Part shown: positions 43,643 through 51,959 of the stretch, in pieces
How the letters are laid out: each line of letters starts with the position of its first letter
Numbering within the stretch: the first letter of the stretch is position 1
Source: Pseudomonas khavaziana
Lineage (GTDB): Bacteria > Pseudomonadota > Gammaproteobacteria > Pseudomonadales > Pseudomonadaceae
Direction of reading: 5' to 3'
DNA: 64,000 bases
Assembly (NCBI RefSeq): GCF_019145205.1
Contig: NZ_JAHSTT010000016.1
Location: 62,001-126,000 of the forward strand
Program-made: the position numbers and the translations under genes
Notes under the pieces: model-generated
What the model saw: the letters and a program-made list of their open reading frames with translations, nothing else
What the model was told of the DNA's origin: nothing
Databases searched by the model: none

Positions 43643-44844
43643 GCCGCGCAGGGCTGATGTCGGTGGAGGAGGCCATTGCTGCGTTGTTGGCCATGGCCCA
43701 GGAACACCGCCTGCAAGACAGCGAGTCGGTGTTGCTCAGCGACGCCCGGCAACGGGTGCTGGCCAATGACCTGGTGGCGACCCTGGACCTGCCGCCCTGG
43801 CCCAACAGTGCCATGGACGGCTACGCCCTGAACCTCACGGGTTGGCAGGGCCAGCCATTGCCGGTGTCGCAACAGGTCTTCGCCGGTCAAGCGCCCCCAG
43901 CACTGTTGCCCGGCACCTGCGCGCGCATCTTCACTGGCGCACCGGTGCCGGACGGTGCCAATTGCGTTGAGATGCAGGAAAACGCCGAGGTGCTGGACGA
44001 TGCGCGCGTGCGCTTCACCCAGCCGTTGCGCGAGGGCCAGAATATCCGCGCCCAAGGCCAGGAAAACCGTGCCGGTGAGGTATTACTGCAGGCCGGCAAG
44101 CGACTCGGCCCTTTCGATTTGGCCGTTGCAGCGGCCCAGGGCTGCACCCATGTGTCGGTGGTACGCCGGCCACGGGTGGCGCTGCTGTCCACCGGCGATG
44201 AACTGGCCGAGCCGGGCACGCCGCTCAAGCCTGGCTGCATCTACAACAGCAATCGCACCTTGCTTAGCCATTGGCTGGGCGCACTGGGTTGTGAGGTCAT
44301 CGACGGCGGTATTCTCCCCGACCAGTCGCAACTGACTCGGCTCAAGCTGGAGCAGTTGCAACAGGCGGCCGACCTGATCCTGACCACTGGCGGCGTGTCG
44401 GCCGGCGATGCCGATTACCTCGGCCAGGTACTGCGTGAATGCGGCAAGCCGTTGTTCTGGAAACTTGCGATCAAACCGGGCAAACCCCTGACCGTCGGTT
44501 CATTTGGCCGTGTGCCAGTGATCGGCCTGCCCGGTAACCCGGCCTCGGCACTGGTGACCTTCGGGCTGCTGGCGCGGGCATATCTGTTGCGCATCCAGGG
44601 CGTCGATGATGTCACGCCGATGAGCTTTGAGGTGAGTGTGGGGTTTGAGTGGCCGAAAGCCGGCAGTCGCCGCGAATACCTGCGCGCCAGGATCGAGGCG
44701 GGCAGGGCGGTGCTGTATCCGAACCAGAGTTCCGGGGTGATGCTGGGTGCTTCGTGGGCGGATGGGTTGGTTGAAATTTGTGAGGGCAGCACGTTGCAGA
44801 TGGGTGATATGACGCGGTTTATACCGTTCTCTGAGTTGTTCTGA
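43639..44844 (+). CDS. moeA: molybdopterin molybdenumtransferase MoeA
   Basis: Inserts molybdate into adenylylated molybdopterin. The protein has 401 residues, normal for MoeA. Motifs are PNSAMDGYAL, RIFTGAPVPDGAN, VALLSTGDELAEPG, TTGGVSAGDADY and VIGLPGNPASALV. The start codon overlaps the moaB stop and GAGG lies just upstream. The gene is followed by a 615-base region with repeat debris and a moaD remnant before the convergent moaA gene. Confidence 0.95.
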   Translation: MSRAGLMSVEEAIAALLAMAQEHRLQDSESVLLSDARQRVLANDLVATLDLPPWPNSAMDGYALNLTGWQGQPLPVSQQVFAGQAPPALLPGTCARIFTGAPVPDGANCVEMQENAEVLDDARVRFTQPLREGQNIRAQGQENRAGEVLLQAGKRLGPFDLAVAAAQGCTHVSVVRRPRVALLSTGDELAEPGTPLKPGCIYNSNRTLLSHWLGALGCEVIDGGILPDQSQLTRLKLEQLQQAADLILTTGGVSAGDADYLGQVLRECGKPLFWKLAIKPGKPLTVGSFGRVPVIGLPGNPASALVTFGLLARAYLLRIQGVDDVTPMSFEVSVGFEWPKAGSRREYLRARIEAGRAVLYPNQSSGVMLGASWADGLVEICEGSTLQMGDMTRFIPFSELF

Positions 44845-44854
44845 TTCGGGCAGC

Positions 44855-45065
44855 GCCGAGCCTTGGCGAGGTACCGAGTGGGCGGGTAAGAGTAATCAGT
44901 TTTGATCCAACAGGCTGTAGCTATCTGGCTGATGCCCCGCGCTCCAAATGTGAGAGGGGCGGTGCGACGATTCGACATGCTCCCGATTGGGCCTGTCGGT
45001 GTACATATCCATTCCTGCGACAACGGCCACCTTGAGCGGCCGTTACCTGAATACCGGATAGTTAC
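44855..45065. repeat. collapsed relative of the nested inverted-repeat element
   Basis: Two pieces match the arms of 37645-38394: GCCGAGCCTTGGCGAGGTAC and its continuation CGAGTGGGCGGGTAAGAG (44855-44892), and 45001-45065, which starts GTACATATCC and ends CCGTTACCTGAATACCGGAT with a short hairpin (AACGGCC/GGCCGTT) between. A half REP follows at about 45100-45130 (CGGGAGCAAGCCCCCTCCCA). It appears to be an internally deleted copy. Confidence 0.75.
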
Positions 45066-45195
45066 TTGGCCTGATCCAGCATTCCGGTCGCCTGTCTGGC
45101 CGCCATCGGGAGCAAGCCCCCTCCCACAGGTCCAGCGGCACACCCAAGTCGTGTAGAAGGTCGAACAACTCGTTCCGCGCCTGAACCGGCATGGG

Positions 45196-45390
45196 TCAGC
45201 CTCCGGTCACTTGGGGAAAGGATGCAATTTCGTCGAAGTCTTCGATCACCGCTTCCGGTGTACAAATTTTCTGGTTCAGCGCACACATCAGGCTGGTTTC
45301 ACCCAGCACCTGCTGCCAGGTCTCACCGCGGGTGCATAGCAATTGCCTGACGTCTGCAATGGTGCGCAGAGGCTCATCCAGTACAGCTGT
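45196..45390 (-). pseudogene. moaD: moaD remnant (molybdopterin synthase small subunit), 5' end lost
   Basis: An open stretch of about 64 codons encodes the MoaD C-terminal two thirds: TIADVRQLLCTRG, LGETSLMCALNQKIC, and the C-terminal FPQVTGG stop, with the essential Gly-Gly that is thiocarboxylated. The same frame is blocked by a stop (TGA) just before the homology begins, and the first 15 to 20 residues (beta1, RVxYFAxxRE) are missing. The sequence after the stop does not encode MoaE. It is therefore probably a decayed copy; the genome should have an intact moaD elsewhere. It lies between moeA and moaA. Confidence 0.8.
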
Positions 45391-45459
45391 TCACCGCCAA
45401 TGCCCTCGTGCATGGGGCACTTCGGGGCAGCTCGATACAAAAAAGGGAAAGCCGGTCGA

Positions 45460-46458
45460 TTAGCCGCCGGTCATGTTCATGAAACGCACCACCTGCACGT
45501 CATCGTTGAGCTCGAAGTTGTGTCGGTACGGCTTGATCTTCATCGACTCAAGGATGGCGTTTTCCAACCGTTGCGGCTCACCCGGGTAACGGCGCAGCAC
45601 CTCCTTGAGGTCGACCGAATGCTCGTTGCCCAGGCACAGCAGCAAGCGGCCTTCTACGGTCAGCCGCACGCGGTTGCAGGTGCCGCAGAAGTTGTGGCTG
45701 TGGGGGGAAATAAAGCCCAGGCGGATATGCGGCGCTTCGGCCAGGCGCCAGTAGCGTGAAGGGCCCTGGGTCGATTCGGCGGAGTCGATCAGGGTGTAAC
45801 GTTCGGCGATGCGCTCGCGCACTTGTGCGCTGGAGTAGAACGCCTCGGCGCGGCTGTGTTCGCTGATCACGCCCAGGGGCATTTCCTCGATAAAGCTGAT
45901 ATCCACGCCGCGTTCGATGGCGAACGCTACCAGGTCGTTGATCTCGTGATCGTTGCGGCCTTTCATTACCACGCAATTGAGTTTGGTGTGTTGAAAACCC
46001 GCAGCATTCGCGGCGTCGATACCGGCGATGACCTTGGCCAGATCGCCGGTGCGCGTCAGTTCGCGAAAGCGCTGGGGGTCGAGGCTGTCGAGGCTGATAT
46101 TCAGGCGCTTGAGGCCGGCATCGAACAACGGCGCGGCGAGCTTGCCCAGCTGCGAGCCGTTAGTGGTCATGCACAGCTCGCGCAGTCCGGGAAGGGCGGC
46201 GATGCGCTGGCACAGGTCAACCACACCGGGGCGAATCAGCGGCTCGCCGCCGGTCAGGCGGATTTTGCGCGTGCCCAGGGTGACGAAGCTTTCGGCCAGT
46301 TGATACAGCTCCTCCAGCGTGAGGATGCGCTGGCGCGGCAGGAACTGCATGTCTTCGGCCATGCAATACACACAACGGAAATCGCAGCGGTCGGTTACCG
46401 ACATTCTGAGGTAGTCGACCCGGCGAGAAAAACTATCCATCAGGATCTTATCGGTCAT
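45460..46458 (-). CDS. moaA: GTP 3',8-cyclase MoaA
   Basis: Radical-SAM enzyme of 332 residues catalysing the first step of molybdenum cofactor synthesis from GTP. The N-terminal cluster site is CDFRCVYC (Cys25, 29, 32); the C-terminal second cluster site is FCGTCNRVRL followed by LLLCLG. The SAM-binding RLTGGEPL and the C-terminal Gly-Gly (NMTGG) needed for activity are present. ATG at 46458 has GGAGG 6 bases upstream. The gene points away from the formate-dehydrogenase gene with 411 bases between their starts. Confidence 0.95.
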   Translation of the reverse strand: MTDKILMDSFSRRVDYLRMSVTDRCDFRCVYCMAEDMQFLPRQRILTLEELYQLAESFVTLGTRKIRLTGGEPLIRPGVVDLCQRIAALPGLRELCMTTNGSQLGKLAAPLFDAGLKRLNISLDSLDPQRFRELTRTGDLAKVIAGIDAANAAGFQHTKLNCVVMKGRNDHEINDLVAFAIERGVDISFIEEMPLGVISEHSRAEAFYSSAQVRERIAERYTLIDSAESTQGPSRYWRLAEAPHIRLGFISPHSHNFCGTCNRVRLTVEGRLLLCLGNEHSVDLKEVLRRYPGEPQRLENAILESMKIKPYRHNFELNDDVQVVRFMNMTGG

Positions 46459-46570
46459 TGAAACCTCCGGCAGCGACTCAATAGGAGCGTAGCCATGGCG
46501 TTGTTTTTGAGGGCTCGATAGAGATGAGAGCCTTGTTTGATTCAAGGCTAAAATTATTTTAAAAGGGCGT

Positions 46571-46709
46571 CTAATCACTATTAACAACCGACTGATCGAT
46601 GGGATCTATAGCGATTTTATTTTGGCTTTTTAAGTTCCTATCACTATGAAAAATAACCACTTTAAAGGTGATAGATGTTGTCGATGGCGTGGTCATTATT
46701 TGTGATTAG
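46571..46709. promoter_or_regulatory. nested palindromic half-sites between moaA and the formate dehydrogenase gene
   Basis: CTAATCAC (46571-46578) and GTGATTAG (46702-46709) are exact inverse partners; between them CTATCAC (46638-46644) and GTGATAG (46668-46674) form a second exact pair. Four related half-sites in a 411-base, AT-rich divergent promoter region suggest binding of one regulator, perhaps the nearby LysR protein. The rest of this gap shows no gene. No perfect ANR box (TTGAT-N4-ATCAA) is visible. Confidence 0.55.
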
Positions 46710-46869
46710 ACAGATGTTTTTGCAGGGCCTAGCCTGAATATGTAAACCGATTTCGAGACCGTGGAAAGATCGGTGCAAACACTGTTTGCGTTCTGCAATG
46801 CCTGAAAATAACCATCAATAAAGGCTTTAAGTTAGGCGCTGCCTATGCGTGAAGTCCTGGAGAAGCATC

Positions 46870-49194
46870 ATGAGCGAAGTTGAGCGTTATAAACCCTACA
46901 AGGGGGCGGCCGCCGGTTGGGGCGCGCTGATCGCGGTGACGAAAAACTGGCTGGGCAGTGAAAACGCGCTCAAGAACATCCGCGCGATGCTCAAGACCAA
47001 CCAGAACGGCGGTTTCGACTGCCCCGGTTGCGCCTGGGGCGAGTCGCCGGAAAGCGGTATGGTCAAGTTCTGCGAGAACGGCGCCAAGGCGGTCAACTGG
47101 GAAGCCACCGGGCGCCTGGTCAACCCGGCGTTCTTCAACAAATACACGGTGTCGTCGCTGGCAGCGCAAAGTGACTATTGGCTCGAATACCAGGGCCGCC
47201 TGACACACCCGATGCGCTATGACGACTCCCTTGACCGTTATGTCGAAATTTCTTGGGACGATGCCTTTGCCCTGATCGCCAAGCACCTCAACGAGCTGGA
47301 ATCGCCGGACCAGGCCGAGTTCTATACCTCGGGCCGCGCCAGTAACGAAGCGGCTTATCTGTACCAACTGTTCGTTCGCGCCTACGGCACCAATAATTTT
47401 CCCGATTGTTCGAACATGTGCCACGAAGCCAGCGGCCTGGGCATGGACGACAGTGTCGGCGTGGGCAAAGGCACAGTGACCTTCGATGACCTGGAAGAGG
47501 CCGACGCGATTTTCGTCATTGGCCAGAACCCCGGCACCAACCACCCACGTATGCTCGAACCGCTGCGCGAGGCGGTAAAGCGCGGTGCCCAGGTAATTTG
47601 CTTCAACCCGCTCAAGGAACGTGGGCTGGAGCGTTTCCAACACCCGCAGCATCCCCTGGAGATGCTCACCAATGGTTCCGAACCTACCTCGTCGGCGTAC
47701 TTTCGCCCGGCCTTGGGCGGCGACATGGCAGCTTTTCGCGGCATCGCCAAGTTCCTGCTCAAATGGGAACGTGAAGCCCTGGAGAACGATGGCGAGGCAG
47801 TCTTCGACCGCGATTTCATCGCCCGGCACACCTCGGGCCTGGAGCGCTATCTGGCGCAAGTGGACGCGACTTCCTGGGAGCATATCGTCGAGCAATCGGG
47901 CCTGAGCCTTGAGGATATCGAGCTGGCCGCACGCATGTATCGACGTGCCAAGCGGGTGATCATGTGCTGGGCGATGGGCGTGACCCAGCACACGCATTCG
48001 GTGCTGACCGTGCAGGAGATCATCAACGTGCAACTGTTGCGCGGCAACATCGGCCGGCCAGGGGCGGGGCTGTCGCCCGTACGCGGTCATAGCAACGTGC
48101 AAGGCGACCGCACCATGGGCATCAACGAACTGGCGCCGCCGGAGTTGATCAACGCATTGGAAGCACGCTTTGACTTCAAGGTGCCGCGCCGCCATGGTCA
48201 CAACACGGTCATGGCGATTGCGGCCATGGAAGAAGGGCGCGCCAAGGTCTTCATCGGTCTGGGCGGCAATTTTGCCCAAGCCACGCCGGACACCCCGCGC
48301 ACCCACGCGGCACTGCGCAAGTGCGACCTCACCGTGCACATCGCTACCAAGCTCAACCGCAGCCATTTGGTGACGGGTCGCGAAGCCTTGATCCTGCCGT
48401 GCCTGGGCCGCACCGATATCGACATCCAGGCAGAAGGCCCGCAAGGCGTGACCGTTGAAGACACCTTCAGCATGGTGCACATCTCCCACGGCCAGCTGAA
48501 ACCCAAGTCGCCGCTGATGCGTTCGGAACCGGCAATCATCGCCGGGATCGCCAATGCGACCCTGGGCAAGCACCCGATTGACTGGCTGTGGACCGTGGCG
48601 GACTACGGCCGCATCCGCGACCTGATTGCCGACACCATTCCCGGCTTCAAGGACTTCAACACCAAACTGCTGCACCCGGGCGGTTTCCACCTGGGCAACG
48701 ACGCAGCGCGACGCATCTGGAAAACCGACACCGGCAAAGCCCAGTTTGTCTCCAGCGTGTTGCCGGCGCACCTGGTCAGCGAAGGCGTGCGCAACCTGGA
48801 CGTCAAGCCGGAGCTGATCCTGCAGACCATGCGTTCCCACGATCAGTACAACACCACCCTGTACGGCCTCGATGACCGTTATCGCGGCGTCTATGGCATG
48901 CGCGATGTGGTGTTCGTCAATGAACAGGACATCCGCAAGCTGGGCTACGAGCCAGGGCAGAAAGTCGACATGATCTCGCTGTGGGGCGATGGCAGGGAGC
49001 GTCGGGTCAGCGGCTTCACCTTGATCGCCTATGACATTCCCGCCGGGCAGGCCGCCGCCTATTACCCGGAGACCAACCCATTGGTGCCTCTGGAAAGCTA
49101 TGGCGACCGCACCTTTACCCCGACGTCGAAGTTCATCGCCATCCGGCTTGAACCCGCGCCGGCCAGCAATCTGATCCAGTCCCACGGCGCTTGA
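46870..49194 (+). CDS. molybdopterin-dependent oxidoreductase, FdhF/YdeP family
   Basis: Protein of 774 residues in the formate-dehydrogenase alpha-subunit superfamily, YdeP branch. The N-terminus has only CPGC (Cys51, Cys54) and a Cys at 68 instead of the classical four-Cys iron-sulfur signature. The likely Mo ligand is Cys184 in SNMCHEASG, at the selenocysteine position of FDH-H. Molybdopterin contacts include QNPGTNHPRM and RGHSNVQGDRTMG. YdeP members are linked to formate use and acid resistance; the exact substrate is not proven. GGAG lies 8 bases upstream of ATG. Adjacent MoCo genes support a molybdoenzyme, and the CioAB oxidase genes follow. Confidence 0.9.
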   Translation: MSEVERYKPYKGAAAGWGALIAVTKNWLGSENALKNIRAMLKTNQNGGFDCPGCAWGESPESGMVKFCENGAKAVNWEATGRLVNPAFFNKYTVSSLAAQSDYWLEYQGRLTHPMRYDDSLDRYVEISWDDAFALIAKHLNELESPDQAEFYTSGRASNEAAYLYQLFVRAYGTNNFPDCSNMCHEASGLGMDDSVGVGKGTVTFDDLEEADAIFVIGQNPGTNHPRMLEPLREAVKRGAQVICFNPLKERGLERFQHPQHPLEMLTNGSEPTSSAYFRPALGGDMAAFRGIAKFLLKWEREALENDGEAVFDRDFIARHTSGLERYLAQVDATSWEHIVEQSGLSLEDIELAARMYRRAKRVIMCWAMGVTQHTHSVLTVQEIINVQLLRGNIGRPGAGLSPVRGHSNVQGDRTMGINELAPPELINALEARFDFKVPRRHGHNTVMAIAAMEEGRAKVFIGLGGNFAQATPDTPRTHAALRKCDLTVHIATKLNRSHLVTGREALILPCLGRTDIDIQAEGPQGVTVEDTFSMVHISHGQLKPKSPLMRSEPAIIAGIANATLGKHPIDWLWTVADYGRIRDLIADTIPGFKDFNTKLLHPGGFHLGNDAARRIWKTDTGKAQFVSSVLPAHLVSEGVRNLDVKPELILQTMRSHDQYNTTLYGLDDRYRGVYGMRDVVFVNEQDIRKLGYEPGQKVDMISLWGDGRERRVSGFTLIAYDIPAGQAAAYYPETNPLVPLESYGDRTFTPTSKFIAIRLEPAPASNLIQSHGA

Positions 49195-49253
49195 GCCGTA
49201 CCGGGGCGGCCAGTACGGCGCCCTGGGTTTCCCTGATCACTGCACATCCGTTT

Positions 49254-49277
49254 GCCTCAGGCCACCAGGCCTGAGGC
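49254..49277. promoter_or_regulatory. perfect hairpin between the molybdoenzyme gene and cioA
   Basis: GCCTCAGGCC pairs with GGCCTGAGGC around a 4-base loop, about 50 bases before the cioA start. There is no T-run. It may modulate read-through into cioAB. Confidence 0.55.
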
Positions 49278-49326
49278 ACGCCGGGCTGGGTGCGCGTGCG
49301 CATCAAGTTTCCATAAGGGTATTGCC

Positions 49327-50748
49327 ATGTTAAATCTCCAGGCGCTGGACCTTGCGCGAATTCAATTCGCCTTCACGGTCTCGTTTCACATTATTTTCCC
49401 CGCCATCACCATCGGCCTGGCCAGTTTCCTGGCGGTGCTCGAAGGCTTGTGGCTGAAAACCAACAATGCGGTCTACAAGGACCTGTATCACTTCTGGGCG
49501 AAAATCTTCGCCGTCAACTTTGGCATGGGCGTGGTCTCGGGCCTGGTCATGGCCTACGAGTTCGGCACCAACTGGAGCCGCTTCTCGGACTTTGCCGGCA
49601 GCATCACCGGGCCGTTGCTCACCTATGAGGTGCTGACGGCGTTCTTCCTGGAAGCGGGCTTCCTCGGGGTCATGCTGTTTGGCTGGAACCGGGTAGGGCG
49701 GGGCCTGCACTTCTTTTCCACGGTGATGGTCGCCATCGGTACGTTGATCTCGACGTTCTGGATCCTGGCGTCCAACAGCTGGATGCAAACGCCTCAAGGC
49801 TTCTCCATCGTCGATGGCCGGGTGATGCCGCTGGACTGGTTCGCTATCGTGTTCAACCCGTCATTCCCGTTCCGCCTGGCGCACATGGCGATTGCCGCGT
49901 TCGTTGCCACTGCGTTCTTTGTCGGCTCATCGGCGGCCTGGCACCTGCTGCGTAACAACGACACGCCGGCGGTGCGCAAAATGCTCTCGATGGCCATGTG
50001 GATGGCGCTGATCGTGGCGCCGATCCAGGCAATCGTGGGTGATGCCCATGGCCTTAATACTCTGGAGTATCAGCCGGCGAAAATTGCCGCCATTGAGGGG
50101 CACTGGGAAAACGTCGGCGATGGCGCGACGCCGCTGGTGTTGTTTGGCATCCCGGACATGCAGGCCGAGAAGACCCGCTTTGCAATTGAAGTGCCGTACC
50201 TGGGGAGCTTGATCCTCACCCACAGCCTGGACAAACAGATCCCGGCGCTCAAGAGCTTCCCCAAGGAAGACCGGCCGAACTCGACCATTATCTTTTTCAG
50301 CTTCCGCATCATGGCCGGACTGGGCATGTTGATGATCCTTACTGGCTTGCTGGGCTTCGCCTTGCGGCGTAACGGCGCGTTGTATCGCAATCGCTTGTTC
50401 CTGCGCCTGGTGTTGTTCATGGGGCCGACCGGGCTGATCGCCATGCTGGCCGGCTGGATCACCACCGAAGTAGGGCGCCAGCCGTGGGTGGTCTACGGGC
50501 TGATGCGCACCGCCGACGCGGCGTCCAATCACAGCGTGACGCAACTGAGCATCTCCCTGGGGTTGTTTGTGCTCATCTACTTCTCGGTATTCGCCGTGGG
50601 TATCGGCTACATGATGAAGTTGGTGCGCAAGGGCCCGCAGCCCCATCACGACCATCCGCCACAGGGCGGCCCCGGTCAGGAACGCACACCGCGCCGTCCT
50701 CTGTCCGCTGTCACCGAGACGCTCGCGTCCGGCGACCACACCAACTGA
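49327..50748 (+). CDS. cioA: cyanide-insensitive quinol oxidase subunit I (CydA family)
   Basis: Subunit I of a bd-type oxidase, 473 residues, about nine transmembrane helices. The high-spin haem ligand His is in VSFHIIFPAITIG near residue 21, and GWNRVGRGLHFFST and GWITTEVGRQPWVVYG are family blocks. The quinol loop is of the short CioA type, as in P. aeruginosa. It reduces oxygen to water and tolerates cyanide. ATG at 49327 has AAGGG upstream; 25 more upstream codons in frame lack homology. cioB starts 15 bases after its stop. Confidence 0.93.
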   Translation: MLNLQALDLARIQFAFTVSFHIIFPAITIGLASFLAVLEGLWLKTNNAVYKDLYHFWAKIFAVNFGMGVVSGLVMAYEFGTNWSRFSDFAGSITGPLLTYEVLTAFFLEAGFLGVMLFGWNRVGRGLHFFSTVMVAIGTLISTFWILASNSWMQTPQGFSIVDGRVMPLDWFAIVFNPSFPFRLAHMAIAAFVATAFFVGSSAAWHLLRNNDTPAVRKMLSMAMWMALIVAPIQAIVGDAHGLNTLEYQPAKIAAIEGHWENVGDGATPLVLFGIPDMQAEKTRFAIEVPYLGSLILTHSLDKQIPALKSFPKEDRPNSTIIFFSFRIMAGLGMLMILTGLLGFALRRNGALYRNRLFLRLVLFMGPTGLIAMLAGWITTEVGRQPWVVYGLMRTADAASNHSVTQLSISLGLFVLIYFSVFAVGIGYMMKLVRKGPQPHHDHPPQGGPGQERTPRRPLSAVTETLASGDHTN

Positions 50749-50763
50749 TCAAGGGGATTGCAC

Positions 50764-51780
50764 ATGGGCATTCAAGGTATAGACCTGTCGTTGATCTGGG
50801 GCGTGATCATTGCCTTCGGGGTGATGATGTACGTGATCATGGATGGTTTCGATTTGGGCTTGGGCATCCTGTTTCCGCTGATCCCGGACGAGCAGGAACG
50901 CGACGTGATGATGAACACCGTGGCCCCGGTGTGGGACGGTAACGAAACGTGGTTGGTGCTGGGCGGCGCGGCGTTGTATGGGGCGTTTCCGCTGGCGTAC
51001 TCAGTGATCCTGGAAGCGTTGTACCTGCCGTTGATTTTCATGCTGGCCGGGCTGATCTTTCGGGGCGTGGCGTTTGAATTCCGCTTCAAGGCCAGCCCGC
51101 AGAAGCGGCATATCTGGGACATGGCGTTTATCGGCGGCTCGTTCCTGGCGACTTTCTGTCAGGGCGTGGTGATCGGCACCTACATCGCCGGCATTCCTGT
51201 GGTAAATCGCCAGTTTGCAGGGGGCAACCTTGATTGGCTGTCGCCGTTCCCGCTGTTCTGCGGGGTTGGGTTGGTGGTGGCCTACGCGTTGCTGGGCAGT
51301 ACCTGGTTGCTGGTCAAGACCGAAGGCATGCTCGAATCGCGCATGCGCCTGTTCAGCCGTTACCTGGCCTTCGCGCTGATGGCGGTGGTGACGGTGTTGT
51401 GTGTGTGGACGCCGTGGCTGCACCCGGAAATCGCCCTGCGCTGGTTTGCCCAGGCGCACATTGTGGTATTCGGTGCCCTGATGCTGCTGGGCGTACTGGC
51501 ACTGGTGGGGCTGTTGAAGACTTTGCGCCAACACCACTCGCACTGGCCGTTCGTGTTCACCCTGGTCCTGGTATTTCTGGGGTATATCGGCCTGGCGTTC
51601 AGTATCTGGCCGAACATTGTGCCGCCATCCATCAGCTTATGGGACGCTGCATCGCCGCCGTCTAGCCAGTTGTTCATCCTGATTGGCACGCTGTTCATCC
51701 TGCCGATCATCCTGATGTATACGTGCTGGAGCTACTACGTATTCCGCGGCAAAGTGAGGATTGGCGATGGCTACCATTAA
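50764..51780 (+). CDS. cioB: cyanide-insensitive quinol oxidase subunit II (CydB family)
   Basis: Subunit II, 338 residues and about eight or nine transmembrane helices. It has the CydB opening DLSLIWGVIIAFGVMMYVIMDGFDLG and the conserved VWDGNETWLVLGG. ATG at 50764 is preceded by AAGGGG. The DUF2474-type small subunit that often follows cioB is absent; only a 14-codon frame overlaps the cioB stop. A strong hairpin is found 75 bases downstream. Confidence 0.93.
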   Translation: MGIQGIDLSLIWGVIIAFGVMMYVIMDGFDLGLGILFPLIPDEQERDVMMNTVAPVWDGNETWLVLGGAALYGAFPLAYSVILEALYLPLIFMLAGLIFRGVAFEFRFKASPQKRHIWDMAFIGGSFLATFCQGVVIGTYIAGIPVVNRQFAGGNLDWLSPFPLFCGVGLVVAYALLGSTWLLVKTEGMLESRMRLFSRYLAFALMAVVTVLCVWTPWLHPEIALRWFAQAHIVVFGALMLLGVLALVGLLKTLRQHHSHWPFVFTLVLVFLGYIGLAFSIWPNIVPPSISLWDAASPPSSQLFILIGTLFILPIILMYTCWSYYVFRGKVRIGDGYH

Positions 51781-51854
51781 GGTAAGGTACTGGAGGATTC
51801 GTGCATTTTAGTCACATCTTGTTACTAACCAATGCACTAAAAATATAGGGCTGT

Positions 51855-51889
51855 AGTGGCAAACCGGGACAAAACCCCGGTTTGCCACT
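51855..51889 (+). terminator. strong hairpin after cioB
   Basis: AGTGGCAAACCGGG pairs exactly with CCCGGTTTGCCACT (14 bp) around a 7-base loop; CAATTTTC follows. It separates cioAB from the phosphate operon. Confidence 0.75.
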
Positions 51890-51892
51890 CAA

Positions 51893-51910
51893 TTTTCATA
51901 AAAATGTAAC
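51893..51910 (+). promoter_or_regulatory. candidate Pho box of the pst operon
   Basis: TTTTCAT-AAAA-ATGTAAC has the 7-4-7 layout bound by PhoB (consensus CTGTCAT direct repeats), about 50 bases before the pstS start. The half-sites match 5 and 4 of 7 positions, so it is a weak but well-placed candidate. Confidence 0.5.
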
Positions 51911-51959
51911 AACCCTGCTGCACAGTTCGGGAGCCCGTCACCACAACGAGTTCCTTTTA

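Noticed and set aside
46843..49185. 780-residue minus-strand open frame across the molybdoenzyme gene
   Set aside because: The plus strand encodes a recognisable FdhF/YdeP protein with ribosome site. The antisense frame has no recognisable domain and mirrors codon bias.
51768..51812. 14-codon frame overlapping the cioB stop as a DUF2474-type small oxidase subunit
   Set aside because: Too short and without the hydrophobic helix of the CydX or DUF2474 peptides.
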